Below are positions 35,467-44,773 of a DNA stretch of 64,000 bases, piece after piece. The first letter of the stretch is position 1, and each line of letters opens with the position of its first letter. Both the position numbers and the translations under genes were made by a program. The DNA is from an uncultured Prevotellaceae bacterium (GTDB taxonomy: Bacteria > Bacteroidota > Bacteroidia > Bacteroidales > Bacteroidaceae), in the NCBI GenBank assembly GCA_902800435.1, contig CADCEQ010000002.1, positions 102,585 through 166,584 on the forward strand, given 5' to 3'. The notes under the pieces were generated by a model that worked only from the letters and a program-made list of their open reading frames with translations, had not been told where the DNA came from and made no database searches.

Positions 35467-36471
35467 ATGCGAGCCGTTCTACTCCTGCTGCTGTCGGCAT
35501 GCCTGGGACTGACCACGACGGCACAGCGCCCGATGGTCATGCCGCCCGCCCTGAAGGCCGGCGACACGATAGCCGTGCTGTCGCCCTCGAGCACGCCCGA
35601 TGCCGAGACGGTGGAGAAGGGCTGCGACGCCCTTCGCGAGTGGGGCTATGTGCCCGTCGTCGGCCAGCACGCCCTCAGCCGCTATCACGGCTTTGCCGGT
35701 ACGCCCCACCAGCGCACCTCCGACCTGCTCTGGGCCCTGCAGGACTCTACGGTACGCGCCATCATGTGTACACGTGGCGGCGACGGGGCAGTACAGGTGC
35801 TGCGCCGCATACCGCTGGACGTCTTTGCCCGGCATCCGAAGTGGATCATCGGCTTCAGCGACGTGACGGCACTCCACAGCGCCGAAGTCGCGGCAGGCGT
35901 GATGAGCATCCACGGCTCCATGTGCGACGGCATTGCCGCCCGTGGCGAGCGCGACTCCGTGAACGCCATCATGCAGCGGCTGCTGCAGGGCGAGCTGCCC
36001 AGCTATTCGGTTCCCGCCCATCCGCTCAACCAGCACGGCGAGGCTACCGGCCGGCTGGTGGGCGGCAATATGTCGGTGTTCTGCGGACTGGCCGGCTCTG
36101 ACTACGACTTCCTAAACCGCGCCGACGAGGGGCTGATTCTCTTCATCGAGGACACGCAGGAGTCGATGACGAAGGTCGACCGCATGCTCCACCTTATCGA
36201 GATACGCGGCATCCTGCCGAAGCTGAAGGGCATCATCGTGGGCCATTTCTCGAAGTATAAAAGTCCGGAGAACGGCTTTGCCGATATGTACGACATGCTA
36301 CACGAGTACCTGCAGTACTACCCGATACCCGTCTGCTACGACTTCCCCGTCGGCCACCACAGCGGCTATAACTTCCCAATGGTGGAAGGCTGCCGCGTCA
36401 GCCTAAAGGTTGACGGGAACGGAACCCGGATTGTATTTGAACCAGAAACAACAATAGAACACAGACTATGA
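35467..36471 (+). CDS. S66 family LD-carboxypeptidase
   Basis: 334 residues with a signal peptide (AVLLLLLSACLGLTTTAQ), so it probably acts in the periplasm rather than the cytoplasm as E. coli LdcA does. Family marks are KAGDTIAVLSPSS, CTRGGDGA with the nucleophile Ser in IGFSDVTALH, Glu in LFIEDTQE and His in IVGHFSKYKSPENGF. S66 enzymes cleave the L-Lys/DAP-D-Ala bond of peptidoglycan tetrapeptides during wall recycling. The start at 35467 is the first ATG after the promoter. The stop overlaps the M64 peptidase gene (ATGA). Confidence 0.93.
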   Translation: MRAVLLLLLSACLGLTTTAQRPMVMPPALKAGDTIAVLSPSSTPDAETVEKGCDALREWGYVPVVGQHALSRYHGFAGTPHQRTSDLLWALQDSTVRAIMCTRGGDGAVQVLRRIPLDVFARHPKWIIGFSDVTALHSAEVAAGVMSIHGSMCDGIAARGERDSVNAIMQRLLQGELPSYSVPAHPLNQHGEATGRLVGGNMSVFCGLAGSDYDFLNRADEGLILFIEDTQESMTKVDRMLHLIEIRGILPKLKGIIVGHFSKYKSPENGFADMYDMLHEYLQYYPIPVCYDFPVGHHSGYNFPMVEGCRVSLKVDGNGTRIVFEPETTIEHRL

Positions 36472-37724
36472 GAAGACTTCTATTTGTCATCATGCTGATG
36501 ACTGCCGGCAAGGCATTCGCACAAGGCAGCATCGCCTTCGACGACTACTTCGAGGACCGCACGCTGAGACTCGACTACGTGTTTGCCGGCAACAACCGCG
36601 AGCAGCATATTTTCTTCGAACAGGCCTACGTGACGCCGCGCTGGGCAGGCCGCCGCAGCCGACTGGCCGACATGCCGTTGCGCGGCAACGGACAGGTGAA
36701 GGTAAACGACCCGGCCACGGGCCAGCTGCTCTACGTCCACACATTCTCGACGCTCTTCCAGGAGTGGCAGGTCACCGAGGAGGCCACGAAGGTACAAAAA
36801 GCCTTCGAGACGAGCTACAACGTGCCCTTCCCCAAACAGCCGGTCGACATCACCATCACCCTCACCAACGTCCACGGCCAGGTGGTGGGCCAACTGACCC
36901 ACACCATCACCCCCGCCGACATCCTCATCCGCCCCATCGGCGACAACGGCATTCCCCACCGCTATATATGGTCGCCTGACAGCGTGCCCGACCTGACGCG
37001 CTGCATCGACCTGGCCATCGTAGCCGAGGGCTACACCGAAGCCGAGACCGACAAGTTCTACAACGACTGCCAGCGGGCCGTCGACGCGCTGTTCGCCCAC
37101 GAGCCGTTCACGACGTTGAAAAGTCGCTTCAACGTCGTTGCCGTCGCACCGACATCGCTCGACGGAGGAGCCAGCGTGCCGCGCCAGCACCAATGGAGCC
37201 GCACACCTGTCGGCACCCATTACGACACGTTCTACAGCGACCGTTACCTGATGACGCAGGACATCCACCGGCTGTACGACGTGCTGTCGTGCGTGCCCTT
37301 CGAGCATATCATCGTGCTGGTGAACAGCAGCATCTACGGCGGCGGGGGCATCTACAACCAGGTGCTCGTCTCCACCTCCGACCACCCGACGTTCCGCCAG
37401 GTGCTGGTCCATGAATTCGGCCACAGCTACGCCGGACTGGGCGACGAATATTTCTACGACGACGCCTACGAGACCTCCTACCCTGCCGACACTGAGCCAT
37501 GGGAGCCGAACCTGACGACGAAGGTGGACTTTGAGCACAAGTGGGCCGACATGCTGCCTGACCCGACGGGCCGCGTGGGACTCTTCGAGGGCGGCGGCTA
37601 CCAGTCGAAGGGCGTCTGGCGCCCATCGAAGGACTGCCGCATGAAAACCAACGAGGCCGAACACTTCTGCCCCGTCTGCGACCGCGCCATCCGCCGTATC
37701 ACCGATTTCTATACCAGTCGATAA
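36468..37724 (+). CDS. M64-family (IgA-protease-like) zinc metallopeptidase, secreted
   Basis: 418 residues with a signal peptide (LLFVIMLMTAGKAFA). An N-terminal M64_N-type beta domain (about 20-165) precedes the catalytic domain, which carries the zinc motif HEFGH at 315-319 within LVHEFGHSYAGLGDEYF. The family is named after an IgA-cleaving enzyme from Clostridium ramosum, but most Bacteroidetes members have no known substrate. Translationally coupled to the S66 peptidase upstream and 4 bp from the phosphatase gene downstream. Confidence 0.92.
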   Translation: MRRLLFVIMLMTAGKAFAQGSIAFDDYFEDRTLRLDYVFAGNNREQHIFFEQAYVTPRWAGRRSRLADMPLRGNGQVKVNDPATGQLLYVHTFSTLFQEWQVTEEATKVQKAFETSYNVPFPKQPVDITITLTNVHGQVVGQLTHTITPADILIRPIGDNGIPHRYIWSPDSVPDLTRCIDLAIVAEGYTEAETDKFYNDCQRAVDALFAHEPFTTLKSRFNVVAVAPTSLDGGASVPRQHQWSRTPVGTHYDTFYSDRYLMTQDIHRLYDVLSCVPFEHIIVLVNSSIYGGGGIYNQVLVSTSDHPTFRQVLVHEFGHSYAGLGDEYFYDDAYETSYPADTEPWEPNLTTKVDFEHKWADMLPDPTGRVGLFEGGGYQSKGVWRPSKDCRMKTNEAEHFCPVCDRAIRRITDFYTSR

Positions 37725-37728
37725 GAAT

Positions 37729-39636
37729 ATGAAAAAGAGCAAGTTAGCCCGCCGCATCACATGGCGTGTCATCCTGATTATGGTCATCTTCAATGTATTC
37801 ATCATTGGAGCTGTGTTCATATTCCATCTGGCCATGTCGGAAGTTGAGAGCGAGATGCGCGCTCAATACATGATTGACAGAATCGACGGCAAGTTGACGG
37901 CCGTCCTGGACGGCGCAGAAATAACGGCAACAAACTGTCTGGCAGAGTTTGAGGCCAACCTGAGCAGCCCGGAGAAACTATACGATGCCATGGAACAGGA
38001 ATTCCGGAAGAACAACCGCTATCTTGGCTTTGGCATTGGCTTCGAGCCCGACTACTTTGCCAGTAAGGGACGCTGGTTCGAGCCATACGTCACCATGACC
38101 GATAGCACCCATGTCGAGCGTAAGCAGATAGGCTCGGCCGAGCACGACTATTTTAACCAGGAGTGGTTTGTCAAGGGGCGAGGTTTGAAGAAAGGCGAAG
38201 GCTACCTGACCGACCCCTATTTCGACAAGGACGGCGCCAAATGCCTGCTGAGCACTTACTCGACGCCCTTCTTCGATGGTCAGGGCCGTCTGGCGGGTGT
38301 CTTTGGCATCGACCTGAACCTCAATTGGATAGAGCAAACTGTCATAGAGGAGGAGAACAAAATCAAGGAGAGAGAATTCTTGGACGATGACCCGGATAAT
38401 CCTGGTGATGTAAAACAGTTCTTCATCCAAGTCCTTGACAGCAAGGGCAAGAAGATTGTAGGCTCAGAAGAATTCGACGAAAAGACGCTCAAGACCATCC
38501 TGGAGAAGGACAGTACAGGCTTCCAGAGAGCCAATATCAATGACGAATCGTATTTTTTCAGTTCAAAGCGAATCGCCAGTACGGGCTGGATTGTTGTTGT
38601 AGCCCTGCATCAAGACTTTGCTTTTTTGAACGGATATGGGATGGGAATCATCATCCTTTTCTTCATGACCCTTGGTGGCATCGTCATTTTCTTCTTTACC
38701 GGACGCAGCATCAAGCGTGCCATCAAACCGCTGCATACGCTTTCCGATTCGGCCCAAGAGGTGGCCCATGGAAACTTCGACACCCCGTTGCCGACGTTCA
38801 AGTATCAAGACGAAATAGCCCAGCTGCGCGACTCGTTTGAAACCATGCAGCAGTCGCTGACGCGCTATGTGCAGGAACTGAAGGAGTCGACCGCAGCGAA
38901 AGCCTCAATAGAGAGTGAGTTGAACGTGGCACACAGCATCCAGATGTCGATGCTGCCCAAGATATTCCCGCCATTCCCTCACCGCGACGACATTGAGCTC
39001 TACGCCATACAGAATCCTGCCAAGGCCGTCGGCGGCGACCTCTACGACTACTTCATCCGCGACGAGAAGCTGTTCTTCTGCATCGGCGACGTGTCGGGAA
39101 AAGGTGTTCCTGCCTCTCTGGTCATGGCCGTCAGCCGTACGCTGTTCAGAAACGTTGCCGCTCACAACGCAGAGCCAAAGCTCATTGTAAAGGCTATGAA
39201 TGAGGCCATCTCCGAGGGTAATGACAACAATATGTTTGTCACGCTGTTCATCGGCGTGCTCGACCTGAAGACGGGCCGCCTCAACTACTGCAATGCTGGG
39301 CATGACGCCCCCTACATTCAAGATTCCAAGCTTCCCTGCGACTCAAATCTTCCCATCGGCGTGGTACCTGACTGGAGCTTTACCGAGCAGGAAGCCATGA
39401 TGCAGCCAAACAGCACCATATTCCTCTACACCGACGGACTGACCGAGGCAGAGAATACACGGCATGAGCAGTTCGGTGAACAGCGCGTCACCGACGTCGT
39501 CAGCCCCTTTACCGGTTCTCCCCAGCAGTTGATTGAGGCTATGACCGCCGCCGTTCACCTGTTTGTTGGCGACACCGAGCAAAGCGATGATCTCACCATG
39601 CTCGCCATCAAATACACTCAGGCAAAACCAGAATAG
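37729..39636 (+). CDS. Membrane-bound RsbU/SpoIIE-type PP2C phosphatase with extracytoplasmic sensor
   Basis: 635 residues. A membrane segment (about 12-35) and a second one (about 302-325) enclose a dCache-like sensor (WFEPYVTMTDS, GYLTDPYFDKDG, FGIDLNLNW). A HAMP domain (IKRAIKPLHTLSDSAQEVAHG) and a coiled-coil linker follow, then the SpoIIE phosphatase (about 415-632) with metal-binding GGDLYDYF and GDVSGKGVPASLVM, and DDLTMLAIKY. Such enzymes dephosphorylate anti-sigma-factor antagonists to release a sigma factor. No antagonist, kinase or sigma gene is adjacent, so the target is encoded elsewhere. It is the last gene of the peptidase operon. Confidence 0.9.
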   Translation: MKKSKLARRITWRVILIMVIFNVFIIGAVFIFHLAMSEVESEMRAQYMIDRIDGKLTAVLDGAEITATNCLAEFEANLSSPEKLYDAMEQEFRKNNRYLGFGIGFEPDYFASKGRWFEPYVTMTDSTHVERKQIGSAEHDYFNQEWFVKGRGLKKGEGYLTDPYFDKDGAKCLLSTYSTPFFDGQGRLAGVFGIDLNLNWIEQTVIEEENKIKEREFLDDDPDNPGDVKQFFIQVLDSKGKKIVGSEEFDEKTLKTILEKDSTGFQRANINDESYFFSSKRIASTGWIVVVALHQDFAFLNGYGMGIIILFFMTLGGIVIFFFTGRSIKRAIKPLHTLSDSAQEVAHGNFDTPLPTFKYQDEIAQLRDSFETMQQSLTRYVQELKESTAAKASIESELNVAHSIQMSMLPKIFPPFPHRDDIELYAIQNPAKAVGGDLYDYFIRDEKLFFCIGDVSGKGVPASLVMAVSRTLFRNVAAHNAEPKLIVKAMNEAISEGNDNNMFVTLFIGVLDLKTGRLNYCNAGHDAPYIQDSKLPCDSNLPIGVVPDWSFTEQEAMMQPNSTIFLYTDGLTEAENTRHEQFGEQRVTDVVSPFTGSPQQLIEAMTAAVHLFVGDTEQSDDLTMLAIKYTQAKPE

Positions 39637-39654
39637 GGCTTTTCCGGAATAATA

Positions 39655-41097
39655 CTACATATAGCCGAGCCAGCGCAGAATGTCGTTGAGATTGGCCACG
39701 ACCATCAAGAGGATGAGGATGCCGAAGCCGACATACTCAGCGCGTATCATGAACTGCTCCGAAGGCTTTCGGCGCGTGATGGCCTCGTACATCAGGAACA
39801 GCACGTGGCCGCCGTCCAAAGCCGGAATGGGCAGGATATTCATGAAGGCAAGGATAATCGAGAGGAAGGCCGTCATCTTCCAGAACAGATACCAGTCCCA
39901 GACGGGCGGGAACAGGCTACCGATGGCCCCGAAGCCACCGAGCGACTTGGCGCCGTCGGCCGTGAAGACGTACTTCATGTCGTCGACATAGCCGGCAAGC
40001 ACATTCCAGCCGTACTTAATGCCGGCAGGGATGCTCTCGAAGAAGCCGTACTCGCGAGTGTAGGGTTTGTAGACGCCGGCCAGCGTCTTTACAAAGAAGC
40101 CAACGGTCAGCTCGGGCGAGAGCACAACCTCGACCGTATCCGTCGTCTCGCCACGGGTAAAGGCGATGGTGGCGCGGCGCACCTTCATACTGTCCTCGCC
40201 GGTCTTGGCCACAGCCATGACATCGCTCAGACGGCCTATCTGGTCGGTAAATTCATTATAGGAATCAACGGGCGAGCCGTTGATGGCAATGATGCGGTCG
40301 CCCTTCTGCAGACCGATGCTGGCGGCGGGCGTGTCGGCCATCACGCTGTCGATGACGGCAGGGATAAGCGGACGTACGAATGACGGTTCGGCCTTCAGCA
40401 TGCCGAGCAGGTTGAGCTCGCCGGGCAGCGTGAGGCTCATCGGCTTGCCATCGCGGACAATGTCGACGCGCTTAGCTTCAGAGATGTCGCGGTAGAGGTC
40501 GGCCGAGAAGTCCTTGAACTCGCCCTTCTCCGTGCCTACTAATATATCGCCGTCCTTGAAGCCAAGTGCCTTGGCCTCGCTGTTGAACTTCATACCCAAT
40601 GTCATGTCCTTCACGGGGATGTAGGTGTCGCCCCAGTGGAACAGAATCATGGAGTAGATGAACAGCGCCAGCAGGAAGTTGACCAGCACGCCGCCAATCA
40701 TGATGAGCAGGCGCTGCCAGACGGGCTTCGTGCGGAACTCCCAGGGCTGGGCCTTCTCGCTGAGCTTCTGGTTGGTCTCGTCGATCATGCCGTCGATGGC
40801 GCAGTAGCCGCCGAGCGGCAGCCAGCCCAGGCCGTACTCCGTGCCAACGTACTCCTTCTTCTCATTGCCCTCCTCGTCCTTCTTCGTGGGCACCACCTCG
40901 GGTTTCAGCTTCAGCAGTCGGCGCACCCAAGTGTCGTAGGTGCTGAGGATGTGGAACTTGGGATTGAAGAACAGGTAGAACCTCGACACGCGCACTTTGA
41001 AGAGCTTGGCGAAAGTGAAGTGCCCCAGTTCGTGGAGCAGCACGAGCAGGCTGATAGCCAGCATGAACTGTAACAGTCTTATCAGAAATACTTCCAT
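39655..41097 (-). CDS. rseP: RIP site-2 metalloprotease RseP
   Basis: 480 residues, inner-membrane. The zinc site HELGH is in the first membrane segment (LLVLLHELGHFTFAKLF), and the second metal motif is NILPIPALDGGH in the C-terminal membrane region. One PDZ domain is clear at about residues 255-285 (LQKGDRIIAINGSPV), probably preceded by a second, degenerate one. The cytoplasmic insert EEGNEKKEYVG is typical for Bacteroidales. RseP cleaves anti-sigma factors or signal-peptide remnants within the membrane. It lies 25 bp downstream of dxr, an arrangement also common in Bacteroidetes. Confidence 0.95.
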   Translation of the reverse strand: MEVFLIRLLQFMLAISLLVLLHELGHFTFAKLFKVRVSRFYLFFNPKFHILSTYDTWVRRLLKLKPEVVPTKKDEEGNEKKEYVGTEYGLGWLPLGGYCAIDGMIDETNQKLSEKAQPWEFRTKPVWQRLLIMIGGVLVNFLLALFIYSMILFHWGDTYIPVKDMTLGMKFNSEAKALGFKDGDILVGTEKGEFKDFSADLYRDISEAKRVDIVRDGKPMSLTLPGELNLLGMLKAEPSFVRPLIPAVIDSVMADTPAASIGLQKGDRIIAINGSPVDSYNEFTDQIGRLSDVMAVAKTGEDSMKVRRATIAFTRGETTDTVEVVLSPELTVGFFVKTLAGVYKPYTREYGFFESIPAGIKYGWNVLAGYVDDMKYVFTADGAKSLGGFGAIGSLFPPVWDWYLFWKMTAFLSIILAFMNILPIPALDGGHVLFLMYEAITRRKPSEQFMIRAEYVGFGILILLMVVANLNDILRWLGYM

Positions 41098-41122
41098 TAT
41101 TTACGTTTTACTTATTTTCAAG

Positions 41123-42289
<1,167 letters not shown>

Positions 42290-42313
42290 AATGCTTTTTC
42301 GTTAATTCGGGCG

Positions 42314-42321
42314 CAAAAGTA
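42314..42321 (-). promoter_or_regulatory. Bacteroidetes -7 promoter element for dxr-rseP
   Basis: TACTTTTG on the minus strand, 24 nt before the dxr ATG. Confidence 0.62.
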
Positions 42322-42388
42322 CTAAAAAATATCGACATTGAGCCCATCGGCACCTATAAAAGATTATAATTCAGGTTAAACTAACCGT

Positions 42389-43090
42389 TTACGACTTGGC
42401 AAAGCCGAGCGACAAAAGGCTCAGCCTGACATTGCCGGCAGTGAGCAGTTCGCGGGCGCAGGCCGTCATCGTGGCACCGGTGGTCACCACATCATCGACC
42501 AGCAGGACATGCTTGCCGCTGACCGCTGCGGCATCGGTCAGGCGGAACACATCGGCCACGTTCTCCTGCCGCTCCCAGCGGCCCATCTGCGTCTGGCTCT
42601 TCTTGAAGGTGGTACGGCGCACGGCACGCTTGCTGAGAGGCAAGCCCGTGACGTCAGCAATGCCCTTGGCTATGCACTGGCTCTGGTTGTAGCCCCTGTG
42701 GCGCTGACGGCTGCGGGCCAGCGGCACGGGCACTATCAGGTCGATGCCGTCGAAGAACCCCGACTCGCCAAACTCACGGGCAATCATCTGCCCCATCTCC
42801 TCGCCTATCTCAGGGTGGTCGTGGTACTTCAGGTCGTAGATGATGTTACTGTCCTTCGAACTGGCTTCGTAATAGAACAGCGCTGCCGCGCGCTCCACGG
42901 GAATGATGCCCCAGAAGAGCCGCGCCATCATGTTGTCGCTGGCATTCAGCTGGAAGCCCGTCCGCGGCAGGTGCATGTTGCACGACGCACACAGCACCTG
43001 TTCCGTCAGCGACAGCCGCCGGCCGCAGACCGTGCAGAGGCGCGGGGCCAGGAGGTCGAGCAGGCGCTGCCACAAGCTAATCTTCTTCAT
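42389..43090 (-). CDS. ComF-family phosphoribosyltransferase-like protein
   Basis: 233 residues. An N-terminal zinc-ribbon (CTVCGRRL, then CASC) is followed by a PRTase-type domain with VPVPLARSRQRHRGYNQS and the PRPP-binding loop LLVDDVVTTGATM. ComF proteins are needed for DNA uptake or helicase interaction in competent bacteria; elsewhere their role is open. The ATG at 43090 is preferred, since upstream residues are the out-of-frame end of recX; the two genes overlap by 14 bp. Last gene of the prmC-recX-comF operon. Confidence 0.9.
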   Translation of the reverse strand: MKKISLWQRLLDLLAPRLCTVCGRRLSLTEQVLCASCNMHLPRTGFQLNASDNMMARLFWGIIPVERAAALFYYEASSKDSNIIYDLKYHDHPEIGEEMGQMIAREFGESGFFDGIDLIVPVPLARSRQRHRGYNQSQCIAKGIADVTGLPLSKRAVRRTTFKKSQTQMGRWERQENVADVFRLTDAAAVSGKHVLLVDDVVTTGATMTACARELLTAGNVRLSLLSLGFAKS

Positions 43091-43559
43091 CCACGTCGTC
43101 GATGTCGCCGCTGATGCACTGGCGGATGATGTCGTAAGTAAAGCCGCGGCTGAGGGCAAACTTCACCAGCTTCTGGTTCAGCTCGTAGTCGCTGTCGGCC
43201 TTGACGCTGCGCCGCTTCTGCTGCAGCAGGGGGCGCAGTACGCTGAGGTACTCGTCGTCGCCGACCTCGCCGAGCACGCGCTCACGAATGTCGTCGTCGA
43301 TATGCTTCGCCCAAAGCCCTTGCTCCACCTTGCGGCGGCCCCACTTGTTATACCTTATTTTATCGCGCACAAACGCGCGGGCATAGCGCTCGTCGTCGAC
43401 ATAGCGCTCGCCGACGAGCCGCGCCATCACGCGGGCCTGCGCCTCGTCGCTCATGCCCCACCGCCGCATCTTCTCCGTCAGCTCGTGCTGGCAGTGCTCG
43501 CTGCGTGCGCAGAGCTGGGCCAGTTGCAGGTAGGCTCCCTGCTCGGTTACTTCCTTCAT
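43077..43559 (-). CDS. recX: Regulatory protein RecX
   Basis: 160 residues made of three-helix RecX repeats (CARSEHCQHELTEKMRRWGM, YVDDERYARAFVRDKIRYNKWGRRKVEQGL). RecX binds RecA and limits filament growth. recA is not adjacent here. The start overlaps the prmC stop by 4 bp and the end overlaps comF. The acidic C-terminus (GDIDDVDEED) is short and ordinary. Confidence 0.93.
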   Translation of the reverse strand: MKEVTEQGAYLQLAQLCARSEHCQHELTEKMRRWGMSDEAQARVMARLVGERYVDDERYARAFVRDKIRYNKWGRRKVEQGLWAKHIDDDIRERVLGEVGDDEYLSVLRPLLQQKRRSVKADSDYELNQKLVKFALSRGFTYDIIRQCISGDIDDVDEED

Positions 43560-44365
43560 CGTTGTGCTCTTAGCATTCGTTGTTTGCCGAATTGGTCTTC
43601 CTTGGTTTCGATGTTGTGATACAACATCACACTTAACAGGCGCTGAACGTCGCTGGCGTAGAGGGGATTCAGCTCGAAGTAGAGCCAGCCGCCAGGTTTC
43701 AGCGCCTCCTGTCCGTAGGCGGCAATGGCGCGATAGAACAGCAGCGGGTCGTCGTCGGACACGAACAGGGCCAAGTGTGGTTCATAGTCGAGCACGTTGC
43801 GCTCCATCGCCGCCTTTTCGCGCTCGCAGACGTAGGGCGGGTTACTCACGATGAAGTCCCACTTGTCCCCTATGCTGCGACACCGTCGCAGCACATCCAC
43901 CAGCTCAAACGACACGTGAACATTCGTACGTTTGGCATTCTCGCGGGCTATTTCCAAGGCCGCTGCGGAGACATCCCATCCCGTCACCCGCGCATCCGGC
44001 TGTTCAGCCGCCAGCGTGCAGGCGATGCAGCCGCTGCCCGTGCCAATGTCGAGCACCTCGCAAGGCCCAATAAGGGATATCCACTGACATAGCTCATAGG
44101 TTTCTGGTCGCGGTATAAGCACGCCCGGCCTGACCGCAAACCGTCGTCCGCCGAACTCAGTCCAGCCCAAGACATACTGCACGGGCTCACCCGTCAGCAG
44201 CCGCTGCTGAATGCCGGCCAGCTCTGCTTCGTCGGGCATGCGTCCCGTCAGCACATCGGCCATCGACAGGCCGAAGTGCTCTTCGAGCACCAGCCTCGCC
44301 ACGGCCTGCGCCTCCCGCTCGTCGTAAACCGCCGTCAGCGGCCGCCATAGATCTGCGTAAGTCAT
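43556..44365 (-). CDS. prmC: Release factor glutamine N5-methyltransferase PrmC
   Basis: 269 residues. The substrate-binding N-terminal helical domain is followed by a methyltransferase domain with motif I VLDIGTGSGCIACTLA and the diagnostic FIVSNPPYVCE. PrmC methylates the GGQ glutamine of RF1 and RF2. The ATG at 44365 (MTYADLW) is preferred over one 13 codons upstream that lies on the far side of the promoter element at 44374-44381. The distance of 8 nt from the element implies a leaderless mRNA. A short perfect inverted repeat lies in the coding sequence at 43874-43892. Confidence 0.94.
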   Translation of the reverse strand: MTYADLWRPLTAVYDEREAQAVARLVLEEHFGLSMADVLTGRMPDEAELAGIQQRLLTGEPVQYVLGWTEFGGRRFAVRPGVLIPRPETYELCQWISLIGPCEVLDIGTGSGCIACTLAAEQPDARVTGWDVSAAALEIARENAKRTNVHVSFELVDVLRRCRSIGDKWDFIVSNPPYVCEREKAAMERNVLDYEPHLALFVSDDDPLLFYRAIAAYGQEALKPGGWLYFELNPLYASDVQRLLSVMLYHNIETKEDQFGKQRMLRAQR

Positions 44366-44373
44366 ATTGCCCG

Positions 44374-44381
44374 CAAAAATA
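44374..44381 (-). promoter_or_regulatory. Bacteroidetes -7 promoter element for prmC-recX-comF
   Basis: TATTTTTG on the minus strand, 8 nt before the prmC ATG; predicts a leaderless transcript. Confidence 0.65.
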
Positions 44382-44463
44382 CGAAGAAAAAAGGAATTAT
44401 GCAAGAAAACTTAGGAAGTTTCAATCGTTTTTAGGCTCGGATCGACACGGTCTTCTACCCAAA

Positions 44464-44541
44464 CCCGCCGCTTTTTATTTGTAAACCCCCGCCTTTGGCC
44501 ATCCCCCCCCGCCTTTTGCTCGTAAAGCGCCGCCTTTTGCC
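44464..44541. repeat. Degenerate CCGCCTTTTGC tandem repeat in a 390-bp spacer
   Basis: The spacer between prmC and the esterase (44382-44773) has no convincing gene. It holds three to four degenerate copies of CCCGCCTTTTGCTCGTAAAG-type units. The open frame over this stretch on the minus strand is read as non-coding because its composition follows the repeat. Confidence 0.6.
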
Positions 44542-44649
44542 AGGGTGTCGGTTCTGGTGTCGGTTCCCGTCTCCGAAGGTTGGCAGATAGCATGTTTTTA
44601 TCGATTGTTTCGGCCATTTTTGCTATTATAGTTGTTATTCGCACTTTTT

Positions 44650-44720
44650 ATCCTACACTTTCAGCACTTCTTACACCTAAGAAAGTTCAACAGGTGTAGG
44701 AAGTGCTGGAAGTGCAGGAT
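44650..44720. repeat. 29-bp imperfect inverted repeat with 13-nt loop
   Basis: Left arm 44650-44678 and right arm 44692-44720 pair at 26 of 29 positions (ATCCTACACTTTCAGC against its complement GCTGGAAGTGCAGGAT). It lies after the esterase stop on the minus strand. No T-tract follows, so it is not a plain intrinsic terminator, though it may protect a 3' end. Confidence 0.7.
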
Positions 44721-44773
44721 ATTTCCTGTGATTAGCAACTATATGCCAAAATCTAAAGCAAGAGTGCTATGAT

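Noticed and set aside
44411..44644. 77-residue minus-strand frame between prmC and the esterase
   Set aside because: Runs through CCGCC repeats, has no homology that I recognise and no promoter box; treated as repeat DNA.
44650..44720. CRISPR array or intrinsic terminator
   Set aside because: Only two arms in inverted orientation, no spacers, and no T-tract after either arm.
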